Source: an uncultured Robiginitomaculum sp.
GTDB taxonomy: Bacteria; Pseudomonadota; Alphaproteobacteria; Caulobacterales; Maricaulaceae
DNA: 64,000 bases
Direction: 5' to 3'
Assembly: GCA_938015875.1 (NCBI GenBank)
Contig: CALLXE010000002.1
Location: forward strand, 1-64,000
Under the pieces are notes generated by a model. It was not told where the DNA came from, ran no database searches, and saw only the letters and a program-made list of their open reading frames with translations. How positions within the stretch are numbered: position 1 is the stretch's first letter; every line of letters begins with the position of its first letter. The position numbers and the translations under genes were made by a program. Below are positions 46,050 to 56,292 of the stretch, one piece after another.

Positions 46050-47102
46050 TTACGCGCCAAGCTTGGCCAATTCAGCGGCTTTAAACTTTTTGGCTTTGTC
46101 AAACATATCCCAAACGCCTTCATTGCCGTGCCAATCACCCTTGGTTGCGCCTTTGGAATATTCCGTCGCGCGGGCCTCAAAAAAGTTGGCATGCTCGACA
46201 CCGTTCAGGATTTCCGTCAGCCATGGCAGCGGATGCTTGTCTACGCCGTAGACAACCGGAAGACCCAGCTGCTTTAAGCGCCAATCCGCGATATAGCGGA
46301 TATAGGCTTTAATATCAGAGGCTGTCATGCCCTCGACCGGACCCATATCAAAGGCCAAATCGATAAAGTTATCTTCCAGACCGACAACCGTTTTACAGCA
46401 ATCAATAATATCATCCTGTACGGATTTGGTCACGCAGCCCGTTTCCTTGGCAAAGGTATGATAAAGTTTGATCATGCCTTCACAATGCAGGCTCTCATCA
46501 CGGATGGACCATGTTACAATCTGGCCCATGCCCTTCATTTTATTGTGGCGCGGGAAGTTCATCAGCATGGCAAAGGACGCAAACAGTTGCAGGCCTTCAG
46601 TAAAGCCGCCAAACATCGCGATAGAGCGCGCAATATCTTCGTTCGTATCCGTACCGAACTTATTCATGAAGTCATGCTTGGCCGCCATTTCTTCATATTC
46701 CAGAAACGCCTGAAATTCTGATTCGGGCATGCCGATAGTCTCAAGCAGCAGCGCGTAAGCGGCAACGTGAACAGTTTCCATATTAGAGAACGCCGCCATC
46801 ATCATCTTAAGCTCAACCGGTTTAAAAATACGGGCATAATGCTCCATATAATTATCCTGAACTTCGATATCACCTTGGGTGAAGAAGCGGAAAATTTGTG
46901 TCAGAAGATTACGCTCCGGATCCGTCAAATTGCCGGCCCAGTCTTTACAGTCTTCCCCAAGAGGGACTTCTTCAGGCATCCAGTGAACCTGCTGTTGTTT
47001 ACGCCAAAAGTCATGCGCCCAAGGGTAGCGAAACGGCTTGTAACCGACGGATGGCGTTAAAAGGCCCGGCAGCGCCGGCTTAATGATGTCGATTTTACCC
47101 AT
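46050..47102 (-). CDS. nrdB: Ribonucleoside-diphosphate reductase beta subunit
   Basis: EDCKDWAGNLTDPERNLLTQIFRFFTQGDIEVQDNYMEHYARIFKPVELKMMMAAFSNMETVHVAAYALLLETIG. ATG at 47102 (MGKIDIIKPALPG). Confidence 0.95.
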   Translation of the reverse strand: MGKIDIIKPALPGLLTPSVGYKPFRYPWAHDFWRKQQQVHWMPEEVPLGEDCKDWAGNLTDPERNLLTQIFRFFTQGDIEVQDNYMEHYARIFKPVELKMMMAAFSNMETVHVAAYALLLETIGMPESEFQAFLEYEEMAAKHDFMNKFGTDTNEDIARSIAMFGGFTEGLQLFASFAMLMNFPRHNKMKGMGQIVTWSIRDESLHCEGMIKLYHTFAKETGCVTKSVQDDIIDCCKTVVGLEDNFIDLAFDMGPVEGMTASDIKAYIRYIADWRLKQLGLPVVYGVDKHPLPWLTEILNGVEHANFFEARATEYSKGATKGDWHGNEGVWDMFDKAKKFKAAELAKLGA

Positions 47103-47162
47103 GATTGTGCGTTTCCCTCGTCTTTTCGCCCGAATATGCGAGCTGAACTGTGTTGCGAGCAA

Positions 47163-47209
47163 TATCTATATCTTGTGTATTGACCGCTGCGCAACACTAA
47201 ATGCGGACA
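47163..47209 (-). promoter_or_regulatory. Candidate paired NrdR boxes upstream of nrdB
   Basis: RC of 47163-47178 = ACACAAGATATAGATA (12/16 to acaCwAtATaTwGtgt). A weaker ACACTAAATGCGGACA lies at 47194-47209, offset exactly 31 bp. Confidence 0.5.
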
Positions 47210-47378
47210 TAAACCGATTTTATTGTCGCACATTTACTCAATTTCAGGCACGGGTGGGCCGAAAAGCATCTGACCGGCCTCACAAAATCAACCGGTAAGC
47301 CTCAGGCGCGCGCCTGTACCGGCCTTTCGGACGGCTGCCCTTTCGCGAATCAAAGTCGATTTGCAAAGCCCCGGCAGG

Positions 47379-50300
47379 CTACGCTTTTGGCTTCGGCGCG
47401 GTTTTCGGTTTTGCCGCGGTTTTCGATGATGCTTTGGCTTTCGGCTTTGGCTTTACATCGGCAAGCGCGTCGGGGCCGCGCGCGCCCTTGGGCGTAATGA
47501 TGTGCAAATCGCGCTGCGGGAACGGAATAGAAATTCCGGCCTTATCAAGCGCTTTATTGACCTCGGTATGAATTTCATGCGCGACCGGGAAGCGAGCCGT
47601 AAAGCTGGGCAGGAAGAACCGGATTTCAAAATCCAGCGCGCTGTCACCAAAGCCCAAGAACAAAACTTGTGGCTCGGGCGTATCGAGCACGGATTTCACC
47701 TTTTTGACAGCGCGCAACATGATGCGCTGCGCATTATCAGTGTCGCTGCCATAAGCAATACCGACTTTAATGACCATGCGAAGGGTCGAGTTAGACAAAG
47801 TCCAATTTGTCACCCGGCCTGTGATCAGCTCTTTATTGGGAATCAAAATTTCGCGATTGTCCAAATCTGCTAAGGTTGTCGCGCGAATTTGAATACGGTT
47901 TACCGTTCCGCTCTGATCACCGATTGTAACATAGTCGCCCAGACGCACCGGACGCTCAAACAGAATAATCAGGCCGGAGATAAAGTTCGCGATAATCTCT
48001 TGCAAACCAAAGCCGATACCCACGCCCAATGCCGCGATAATCCATTGCAGATTACCCCATTCAATCCCGAGCCTGTCACCGACAAGCATAATGCCGACAA
48101 TGACAATAATATAGCCAATCACCGTGGTGATCGCATATCGCGTTCCCGCCGTCATGCCCGAGCGTTTAAGCACAAACAAATCCAGAAAGCCCGGCAGGTT
48201 TTTCGCCGCAAGAAACGCCAGCGCACCGACAAAAATGGCCTGAATAAGATCCCACAGCGTGGCCGGGACTGTTATTGTGTCGCCGTCCGCATTTCGAGCG
48301 GACGTGTTAAACGGCAGTTCTACGCGGTCAAAAATAGACAGGGCCGGCAGCAAGTCCGACCATAATATCCAGGCAAGAGCGCTGAACAAAATAACGCCGA
48401 TAATATTTAAAAGCTGGGTTGATTGCCGCGAAATCGACTCCAGATTAATCTGCTCATAATCAAGGCTCGGCACGACAACCTCGCCGCGCTCCTCTGCCTC
48501 TTCGCGTTTTTCGCGTTCTTTAAGGGCCGCCGCGCGGCGCTCTTGGGCCGCCTGCAGTGCCAAGCGGCGCTCAGAAACTTCGACGGTGCGCCGCACCATG
48601 CCATATGTAATGTAAGCCCCAAGCAGCAAAACTGCCGTAACCATTAATCGGGTTTGTATCTCGACGGCCGTCGCGAAATAGCCGCCCATGGCCAGAAGCG
48701 TAATAATCACGGGAATAGCGACGCTGACCCAAAAGATAGACTCACGGTGACGGGCAAGAAAAGTGTCAGGTTTCAAATATTCCTGACCGCTTTGCCGGGT
48801 TTTCCATAAAACGCGATACGCAAAAACAGCCAAAGAAACCGCGCCGATCATAAAACCTAAAAGCCCCAAGCCGGCCGTTGGCGATTCACTGGCGAAATCT
48901 TCACAGAGCGTCATCGTGATAATCGCAATAGTCTGCGCCGCCGCGAGCCAAACCATATTGCCGCCAATGCGATCGCGCAGCGGTTTTTTGACCTTGAAAT
49001 GCAAATCAAACAGACGGCCATCAAGGCTCCAGGCCCGGACGGTCAACAGGATAAGCCAAATCAGCGATGCGATCATCAGGCCCCGGCCAATCCGGGTCGC
49101 AAATGAGGCCTCAGAACCTGCAAAAATCAAATAGCCCGGCAATCCGATCAGCAGCGCAATCGGCGTGACCCGCATAATGCCTGCCAATACGGCAATGGGC
49201 GTTGACCAATGATCATCTTCTTTGACCCGGCCGACCGTATCTCGCATTGTGCCGACTTGCTCAATCAGACGCGGACGAATGTACAGGTTTGCGGCTAAGA
49301 GAATCAGCGCCAAAACGAACCATAAAATATTCTCTGACAGCCCCTTCACAAACGCCTGCCGGCTCGATTTAAAATTTATCGGGCGCAGCAAAACATGAAG
49401 GCCTTCCGCGACCCGCATTGGCCATGACAGGGATATAACCTCCGTGCTGGGCAACCAGATCAACTGTTGATCCAGCAGGCCTGTCAATTCGTCCATTTCG
49501 GTCAGCAGATTTTGTTGAAGACTGTTAAGCAGGACAAGCTTTTCAACTTTACGATTGGCATTGGTGACAATCTCTCCCAGCAAGGCGCGCTGCTTGGTCA
49601 GCAGGTTTTCCAGCCTTTGCGCGCCGGCGTCGCTCAGAGGCGTCACCACGGGCGTTTCTTTTTGCCAATCGGCAAGCACGTCTTCAATCTTTGGCCCTGA
49701 CAGCGGAAACTCTTTGAGTTTATCTTGGGCTAAAATGCGCTGCATACTGATATCAAGCTTAGCCTTGGTGCGCGCCTCAACTTCTCTGGAAATTGCATTG
49801 CGGTCAGGCACATTGGCCCGCAGTCGGCGTAAGACGGTTCCGTATTGCCGGTCCAGATTTCCTTCCGCCAAAATTTGTTGCGCCAAAAGATTATCTTCAG
49901 ACAGGCGCTTTATCTGTCCGTTGACCCGCGCTTCAATCACCGAACTGTTACCGCCCGCTTGGGCAATTTCCAACAAGCGCTGCGCGTAAGTGAGGTTTTC
50001 CTGCGCGTAAGCAATGACAACAGGATGCGTCTGCGCTGCGACAGCGACATCTGCGCGACTTTGGGTAAGGCGGGCCATCGCTTCGGCAAGGCGCTGTTCA
50101 CCGGTGCGATCGCGCAAAACCTGAATGCGGCGCATCACGTCCTGCAGCTTTGCGCCCGCCAGATCTCGGGCCGGCGATATTAAGCGCTCCTGCACCGGAA
50201 TATTGGCAATTTCGGCGTCCAAAGCCCGCACTTCCCATTCGCGGGCGTAACGGCGCACTTGCAAACTGACGCGGCGGGCCTGCTCTGTGGTGTCCCCGGC

Positions 50301-50927
50301 CGTCCCTGAAAAACCGGCGACTTGCGCGATGACATCGTCAAGGCGTTTGGCTACGTCAATCCGCTCTGCCCGCGCAGCTTGAATACGGCCGGAGAGCGCC
50401 GCCGCCCGTCCGTCCAGGTTTTTGATCTCATCACGCAGGGCCTCAGCCTCGCCTTCAAAAGCCCGCAGTTCTTGCTCCATTTTAAACAAAGCATCATCCG
50501 TCATTGGACCGCCCGGAGTTTCGACAGGCGTTTCGAGCCGGGCCAAGGCGGTTTCAAGTTCATCATTTAAACGGCGCAACTGCGTGTCAGATGTATCGTT
50601 CTGCGCTTTTAAGGCTGTGACCTGGGCGCGGCGTTCGGCGGCGAGGGCTAATCGCTCGCGGGCTGTTTTATAATAATCTGCAGCTATTTTTTTAGCCGCG
50701 TCATCCAGAGCACTATCCGCGTTGACAGCTTCAATTTGGGCTTCGATTTTGGCGGCTGTAATACCAACCGGAAGTGCGGGCGCAGACAATGACGCTGCGC
50801 CGTCAACGGTCAGCGGCGCCTGCGCTTGCGCCTGCGTGGCAGACGCGCAAAAGACAACCAGTAAAACCGGCAGAAAAACCCAAGCCTTTAAAGTCTTCAT
50901 CAGAGTGTCACCGGGAAAATAAAGCAT
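47379..50927 (-). CDS. Large MscS-family mechanosensitive channel (MscK/DUF3772-type)
   Basis: 1182 aa: signal peptide, coiled-coil periplasmic domain, many TM helices, and LGVGIGFGLQEIIANFISGLIILFERPVRLGDYVTIGDQSGTVNRIQIRATTLADLDNREILIPNKELI. Confidence 0.93.
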   Translation of the reverse strand: MLYFPGDTLMKTLKAWVFLPVLLVVFCASATQAQAQAPLTVDGAASLSAPALPVGITAAKIEAQIEAVNADSALDDAAKKIAADYYKTARERLALAAERRAQVTALKAQNDTSDTQLRRLNDELETALARLETPVETPGGPMTDDALFKMEQELRAFEGEAEALRDEIKNLDGRAAALSGRIQAARAERIDVAKRLDDVIAQVAGFSGTAGDTTEQARRVSLQVRRYAREWEVRALDAEIANIPVQERLISPARDLAGAKLQDVMRRIQVLRDRTGEQRLAEAMARLTQSRADVAVAAQTHPVVIAYAQENLTYAQRLLEIAQAGGNSSVIEARVNGQIKRLSEDNLLAQQILAEGNLDRQYGTVLRRLRANVPDRNAISREVEARTKAKLDISMQRILAQDKLKEFPLSGPKIEDVLADWQKETPVVTPLSDAGAQRLENLLTKQRALLGEIVTNANRKVEKLVLLNSLQQNLLTEMDELTGLLDQQLIWLPSTEVISLSWPMRVAEGLHVLLRPINFKSSRQAFVKGLSENILWFVLALILLAANLYIRPRLIEQVGTMRDTVGRVKEDDHWSTPIAVLAGIMRVTPIALLIGLPGYLIFAGSEASFATRIGRGLMIASLIWLILLTVRAWSLDGRLFDLHFKVKKPLRDRIGGNMVWLAAAQTIAIITMTLCEDFASESPTAGLGLLGFMIGAVSLAVFAYRVLWKTRQSGQEYLKPDTFLARHRESIFWVSVAIPVIITLLAMGGYFATAVEIQTRLMVTAVLLLGAYITYGMVRRTVEVSERRLALQAAQERRAAALKEREKREEAEERGEVVVPSLDYEQINLESISRQSTQLLNIIGVILFSALAWILWSDLLPALSIFDRVELPFNTSARNADGDTITVPATLWDLIQAIFVGALAFLAAKNLPGFLDLFVLKRSGMTAGTRYAITTVIGYIIVIVGIMLVGDRLGIEWGNLQWIIAALGVGIGFGLQEIIANFISGLIILFERPVRLGDYVTIGDQSGTVNRIQIRATTLADLDNREILIPNKELITGRVTNWTLSNSTLRMVIKVGIAYGSDTDNAQRIMLRAVKKVKSVLDTPEPQVLFLGFGDSALDFEIRFFLPSFTARFPVAHEIHTEVNKALDKAGISIPFPQRDLHIITPKGARGPDALADVKPKPKAKASSKTAAKPKTAPKPKA

Positions 50928-51105
50928 GCCTTAATTCTGTCACATGCCGGGGCTTAAGCAAGGGCCAAGGCGCAGCCTTTCTTAAAAAACAGCAATTTTA
51001 TATCTGTTTTCTGCGGCTTAAGAGAATGGCGCCTGAAGGGCGGTGTTGAAAACGCCGCCGGTTAAGGGTAAGGCAGCCGCGTTCGGGACCGGCAGGAAGC
51101 GCGAT

Positions 51106-52185
51106 ATGAGTATTGAAACACCACCGCGCGCAGCGCACCTGCCGGGCATACAGGCCCTGCGTGGGCTTGCTGCAATGCTTGTGGTGCTGTCGCATATTTA
51201 TTCCATGGAAATAAAGCACAGTCCGGATCAATTGCTGGGCGCATGGAGCGTGTACGGCGGGATCGGTGTGGATCTGTTTTTTGTAATCTCCGGCTTTATC
51301 ATGGTGCATGTGACGCGGAATATCGCACGCGGGCCGGCATCAGCAGGGACCTTTCTGCTGCGCCGGGCCGGACGGATTTATCCGCTCTACTGGCTCGTAA
51401 CCTTGGCTGTTCTGGCTGTTTATTTATACAAGCCGGAAATCGTCTTTTCCGGAATTGATCGCCGGCCTGAAATTATAAATTCACTGACTTTGTGGCCTCA
51501 TTACAGGCCCCCGCTCCTGGCCGTTGGCTGGACACTGTCTTTTGAAGTGATGTTCTATATTGTCTTCGCTGTTGCGCTCTTGTTTCCCCGTCGATATTTA
51601 AAGTGGTATTTAGCGCTTTGGGCTGCCGTCATTTTAATTGCGCAAGTGCCGCTTTGGTCTGTCTGGCTGGCACCCCGCCCCTTACCGGCGCTTATAAGCG
51701 CGCCGATAACACTGGAATTTATTCTCGGTGCAGCCTTGGCCCTTTGGCTTCCGAAATTGACTGTCAGCGCAGCCCAAGGCCGAACTTTAGTGATTATCGG
51801 CGTATTAACCGGCGCGTTTGCCGTTACTGTTTTAAGCCTGAACGATGAGCAGATTTTAAACAGTTTTGCCGTGCGCACGGCCATCTTCGCCGGCCCGGCG
51901 GGCCTGATCGTTTTCGGAACGGCGGCGCTGGATCAATCCGGTCGCGCTGTCTCCAAAGCATTGCAGGCGCTCGGCGATTGGTCCTATTCAATTTACCTCA
52001 CGCATATTTTGACCCTGTCGGTGCTGGGGCAAATTTGGAAAATTTTTGCGCGGCCCGGCCTCACCGATAATATTACCATGCTTATTGTTTTCACGGCCGC
52101 GACAATTATCACCGGCGGAATTGTATACAAACTGGTGGAGCGCCCGCTCACTCTCGGCTTCCAAACCCTGATAAACAGGTCTTGA
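51106..52185 (+). CDS. Acyltransferase family 3 membrane protein (OafA-like)
   Basis: IQALRGLAAMLVVLSHIY; GVDLFFVISGFIMVHVTR; RAGRIYPLYWLVTL. Start at 51106. Confidence 0.93.
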   Translation: MSIETPPRAAHLPGIQALRGLAAMLVVLSHIYSMEIKHSPDQLLGAWSVYGGIGVDLFFVISGFIMVHVTRNIARGPASAGTFLLRRAGRIYPLYWLVTLAVLAVYLYKPEIVFSGIDRRPEIINSLTLWPHYRPPLLAVGWTLSFEVMFYIVFAVALLFPRRYLKWYLALWAAVILIAQVPLWSVWLAPRPLPALISAPITLEFILGAALALWLPKLTVSAAQGRTLVIIGVLTGAFAVTVLSLNDEQILNSFAVRTAIFAGPAGLIVFGTAALDQSGRAVSKALQALGDWSYSIYLTHILTLSVLGQIWKIFARPGLTDNITMLIVFTAATIITGGIVYKLVERPLTLGFQTLINRS

Positions 52186-52305
52186 GCGCCGCAAAGGCAA
52201 GCCCGCCCCTTAAAAATAATAACTATACAATTTGTTGCATATGTGGCTCATTAAGACCGCCCGGATAATTATCAGGAAGAACGGCCAAAGCCGGAAAGAC
52301 ATTTC

Positions 52306-53163
52306 ATGGACACGTACAAAAATAAAACCGCTTTTATAACCGGCGCGGCATCAGGCATTGGCTTGGCGCTCACCAAAGCCCTGACGGCCCAAGGCGCGAA
52401 TGTGATGATGGCCGACATTAACGGCAAAGCTTTGACGGCGGCGGCAAAAACCGTAAAAACCGGTCGCGGAAAAGGTAAGGTTGAAACGATTATCTGTGAC
52501 GTGATTAAACCGCTCGACGTCAAAACTGCGGCCAAGGCCACACAAAATGCTTTTGGCAATGTGCATATGGTGTTTAACAATGCCGGTGTCGGGCTCGCCG
52601 GAAAGCCCGGAAACATTCCGCTCAAAGATTGGCGCTGGATTACCGATATAAACCTGATGGGCGTTGTTTATGGCGTCGAGATGTTTGTCCCAATGATGAC
52701 CGCCCACGGAGAGCCAAGTCATATTATCAATACCGCCTCCATGGCCGGTCATATGACTATGGGCGGCATGGCACCTTATCACGCCACAAAGTTTGCAGTT
52801 GTCGGATATTCCGAAAGCCTTGCCCAAGAACTCGCCGCCACAAATATCGGCGTGTCCGTTCTTTGCCCGACTTGGGTAAAATCCAACATTTATAACGGCG
52901 CAGCCGGCCGCCCGACAGCGCAGGAAAAGAGCGCACCGAAAAGCGAACCTGATGAGGCCGCAGCCGCGCTTTATAATATGACGAAGGGATTAGTGGATAA
53001 CGGCATGACGGCGGAAAAATACGCCGCCCTGGTTTTAAAATCCGTACTGGCCGGCCGGTTCTATGTTTTCAACGACCCGGAAGCCCGCGCCGCGATTAAT
53101 ATGCGCCGCGCGAGTATTTTGAAAGATTACGATGCGTGCCTGGCGGATTTGAATGAGATGTAG
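52306..53163 (+). CDS. SDR family oxidoreductase
   Basis: TAFITGAASGIGLALTKALTAQGANVMMADI; NNAGVG; YHATKFAVVGYSESLAQEL. Confidence 0.95.
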   Translation: MDTYKNKTAFITGAASGIGLALTKALTAQGANVMMADINGKALTAAAKTVKTGRGKGKVETIICDVIKPLDVKTAAKATQNAFGNVHMVFNNAGVGLAGKPGNIPLKDWRWITDINLMGVVYGVEMFVPMMTAHGEPSHIINTASMAGHMTMGGMAPYHATKFAVVGYSESLAQELAATNIGVSVLCPTWVKSNIYNGAAGRPTAQEKSAPKSEPDEAAAALYNMTKGLVDNGMTAEKYAALVLKSVLAGRFYVFNDPEARAAINMRRASILKDYDACLADLNEM

Positions 53164-53192
53164 GGGGGGTAGGAACAGGGAGAAAAACTATT

Positions 53193-53803
53193 ATGGATCT
53201 ACAACAGATAAAATCTGAGTCAGAAAAATTTATTTCATCAAAAGGCTTAATGATCAATTCCAATCTCCCGCTCATTGAAGACCTCGATGAGGCATCTCCC
53301 AAAAGCGCCTATAACATCAGCGCGAGAATGTTCGCGATGAGCAATTTGATTGGGATGGGCTATGGAGCGAAACGTTCTAAACTAAAAAAAATTTGAAAGC
53401 GTTCGGACTTTGGGGCTTTGTAACTGAAGGCGAGAAGAAATATCTAAAGGCTTTCAAAATCTCTGAAACAACTAAAATCCACTATCAATGGCTTTGCGAA
53501 TGCTGTCAGGCCTTGGCGTGGTCATTAGGTCTTGTTGACATGGATCCGTTTACACGATGCAAGGAAACCTTGAGCGATAAAATTCCACCAAACACGAACC
53601 CCCACAATCGCCTGTCAGAAGCGAAACTTCGACCGCTGATCGAAATCCAAAAACAAGTCGATTTGCATTATCGACTTCATTGGACTGCACGTCAAACTGA
53701 CGATAAAACTATAAACTACAACGTTATTGTTGAACGGCGTAGAGCGTTAGATTGGGCCTATGGCGTCGCGGATAATTGGGATGAAGTTTCGCTGGATACA
53801 TAG
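53193..53803 (+). pseudogene. DUF4272-like gene split by a -1 frame change (ORFs 53193..53396 and 53393..53803)
   Basis: The two ORFs concatenate through an in-frame A_AAA_AAA at 53384-53390. The C-terminal part has EALAWSLGL-like (CQALAWSLGLVDMDPF) and ERRRALDWAYGVADNWDEVSLDT features of DUF4272. Confidence 0.7.
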
Positions 53804-53837
53804 ACAAACTCGCCCCATTATATCCCCCCTCCCCCCG

Positions 53838-55217
53838 CTAACACGCCACCACATTTACGGCTAATCCGCCTTGGCTTGTCTCTTTATATTTCGTCGACAT
53901 ATCAAGTCCCGTTTGCCGCATCGTCTCAATGACCTGATCGAGGCTGACGCGCATAACGTCGTCGCTGTGCAGGGCGAGTCTGGCGGCGTTGACGGCTTTG
54001 GACGCGCCGATAGCGTTGCGCTCTATGCAGGGGATCTGAACCAAGCCGCCGACGGGATCGCAGGTCAGGCCCAGATTATGCTCCATACCGATTTCCGCTG
54101 CCGACTCCACTTGCTGCGTTGTGCCGTTCCACACTGCCGCAAGTCCCCCGGCCGCCATTGAACACGCAACGCCCACTTCGCCTTGGCAGCCCATTTCCGC
54201 CCCGGATATAGAGGCGCGCTGTTTATACAAAAGCCCGATGCCGCCGGCGGTCAGCAAAAATATGCGCGCTTTTTCCGGAATAATGTTTCCGTCAACGCGG
54301 CTGCAATAATGTTTAATGATCGCCGGGATAATTCCCGCCGCGCCATTGGTCGGCGCAGTCACGACTTGTCCGCCGGCCGCGTTTTCCTCATTGACCGCCA
54401 TCGCATACAAATTCAGCCAATCAAACAGGCTTTCACGTTCATTGGACGGCGGCGCATTATTCAGCTTGTTCCAAAGCTTTGGCGCGCGGCGATTGACGTT
54501 CAGCCCGCCAGGCAGAACGCCCGGCGTTTCAAGGCCGCGCTCAATACATGCCATCATAACGGCGACGATATTATCCAGCGCCGCGTCTGTCACGGCGCGC
54601 GGGCGAGCGGCATCTTCATTGGCGTAAACCACTTGGGCGATCGTCATGTTTTGCGCAGCGCAAATCTCCAAAAGCTCTGCGGCAGAGCCAAATTCATAAG
54701 GAACCGTCACTGTGGTCGGCACTATATCATCAGGAAGCGGAGTCAAAAGCTGCCGGCGCGATGCAATAAACCCGCCGCCGGTCGAATAGTACATTTGGCG
54801 ACTGATCACCGCGCCGGTTTTACCGTATGCCGTCAACTCCATGCCGTTGGGATGTATGTCTGACAAAGTTTCATAATCAAAAATAATGTCAGTTTCGGGA
54901 TCAAAAGCGATAACGTGGCCGGCGACATCGAACGCTTTATTGGCATGCAAGTCTGCCAGCGCCGCCTCAGCCGCGCGCGCATCAATGGTTTCGGGGGCAA
55001 ACCCCAAAAGTCCGTAAGCCACCGCGCGGGGCGTGGCATGGCCCACACCGGTCAGCGCCAGCGACCCTTCCAAACGCGCCGTAATACGCGCCACATCCGC
55101 CATGCAGCCTTCGCGGACAAGCCGCGCCATAAACCGGACGCCGATCCGGATAGGGCCAACCGTGTGAGAGCTGGACGGGCCAATACCGACGCGGAAAATA
55201 TCTAAAATTGACAGCAT
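53838..55217 (-). CDS. sdaA: L-serine ammonia-lyase (single-chain, iron-sulfur type)
   Basis: [70 protein letters not shown]. Confidence 0.97.
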   Translation of the reverse strand: MLSILDIFRVGIGPSSSHTVGPIRIGVRFMARLVREGCMADVARITARLEGSLALTGVGHATPRAVAYGLLGFAPETIDARAAEAALADLHANKAFDVAGHVIAFDPETDIIFDYETLSDIHPNGMELTAYGKTGAVISRQMYYSTGGGFIASRRQLLTPLPDDIVPTTVTVPYEFGSAAELLEICAAQNMTIAQVVYANEDAARPRAVTDAALDNIVAVMMACIERGLETPGVLPGGLNVNRRAPKLWNKLNNAPPSNERESLFDWLNLYAMAVNEENAAGGQVVTAPTNGAAGIIPAIIKHYCSRVDGNIIPEKARIFLLTAGGIGLLYKQRASISGAEMGCQGEVGVACSMAAGGLAAVWNGTTQQVESAAEIGMEHNLGLTCDPVGGLVQIPCIERNAIGASKAVNAARLALHSDDVMRVSLDQVIETMRQTGLDMSTKYKETSQGGLAVNVVAC

Positions 55218-55528
55218 TATTCGACCTTCCGGTTTGCGGTAATTCTTGCGCTATATTTGACCGGGACAGACCGGTTTGTCGCCTGAAAACAGCACGGCTT
55301 TTTCACTTTTAGTTATGATAAACTCTTATTGATGGGCATGCCATCCGAGATCGATTTTCTTCGGCACACCCACTACATCCGGAAAGCTGTGGATAGTGTG
55401 AACGCCTATCTTGTGCATTTAATCCCATCGTCTACGATATATAGAGTGAATTAAGGGGGCCTGCGGCAAGATAATCAACATCTTGTGCCGGGGCGACTGC
55501 ATAACAGAAAAACGGATAAGGGACTATC

Positions 55529-56032
55529 ATGGCGTGGACAGAAGATCGGGTAGCGGTACTTTCAAAATTATGGGCTGAAGGCTTGTCTGCCAGTCAGATC
55601 GCCAACCAGCTTGGCGGCGTGACCCGTAATGCGGTTATCGGGAAAGTGCATCGTCTCGGCCTGTCAGGCCGCGCAACGCCGTCGCGCCCGTCAAAGCGCA
55701 AAATTACAACGCCGCGCGCGACCGCGTCTGCCCCAAAAACGGTTATCCCGCGCGCGCCGCGTCCGGCGCCGGTTATTGCCCCTGCCCCGCCGCCCATTGA
55801 AGCGAAGCGTATGGCCGACGGCGAATACGCCACAATTCTGACCATCACAGAAGATACGTGTAAATGGCCATTGGGCGACCCGTCCGGCGATGACTTTCGC
55901 TTTTGTGGCCGCAATACAAATGATGCGTCGCCTTATTGCCAAGCGCACAGCCGGGTTGCCTATCAACCGGCCCGCCGCCGGGGCGCAACCCAGAAATCTA
56001 TCGCAAACCCGACACGGCGTGCCTTACATTAG
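55529..56032 (+). CDS. gcrA: GcrA family cell cycle regulator
   Basis: MAWTEDRVAVLSKLWAEGLSASQIANQLGGVTRNAVIGKVHRLGLSGR; C-terminal CKWPLGDPSGDDFRFCG...YCQAHSRVAYQP. Confidence 0.97.
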   Translation: MAWTEDRVAVLSKLWAEGLSASQIANQLGGVTRNAVIGKVHRLGLSGRATPSRPSKRKITTPRATASAPKTVIPRAPRPAPVIAPAPPPIEAKRMADGEYATILTITEDTCKWPLGDPSGDDFRFCGRNTNDASPYCQAHSRVAYQPARRRGATQKSIANPTRRALH

Positions 56033-56076
56033 GCTCTCCCTTTGCGATATTGACCTGCGCTTTGGCGCGCGGCTTC

Positions 56077-56108
56077 AAAACGGCTTCGATTTCTCGGAGC
56101 CGTTTTTT
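56077..56108 (+). terminator. Rho-independent terminator downstream of gcrA
   Basis: AAAACGGCT ... AGCCGTTTTTTT. Confidence 0.85.
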
Positions 56109-56292
56109 TATGACTTGCGCGCGGGCAAATCCGTCCAATTCTTAATGCCCCGTCGGATTGCATACCGTGCCGGGAACCTTTAAACTTTGTGGGCTCCCCG
56201 CGCGGACATAGAACTATTTATTATTGTTTTTCGATAATTATATATTGACTATCGGATATATTGGGCGCTTTATAGGGATGTGGAGAGACGAC

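Noticed and set aside
51039-51059. GGCGGTGTT-GAA-AACGCCGCC hairpin upstream of the acyltransferase
   Set aside because: Good stem, but no context (TSS, conservation) to argue for a regulatory role over a stray GC-rich hairpin.
54183-54863. + strand 226-aa ORF
   Set aside because: Antisense to sdaA; no homology features.
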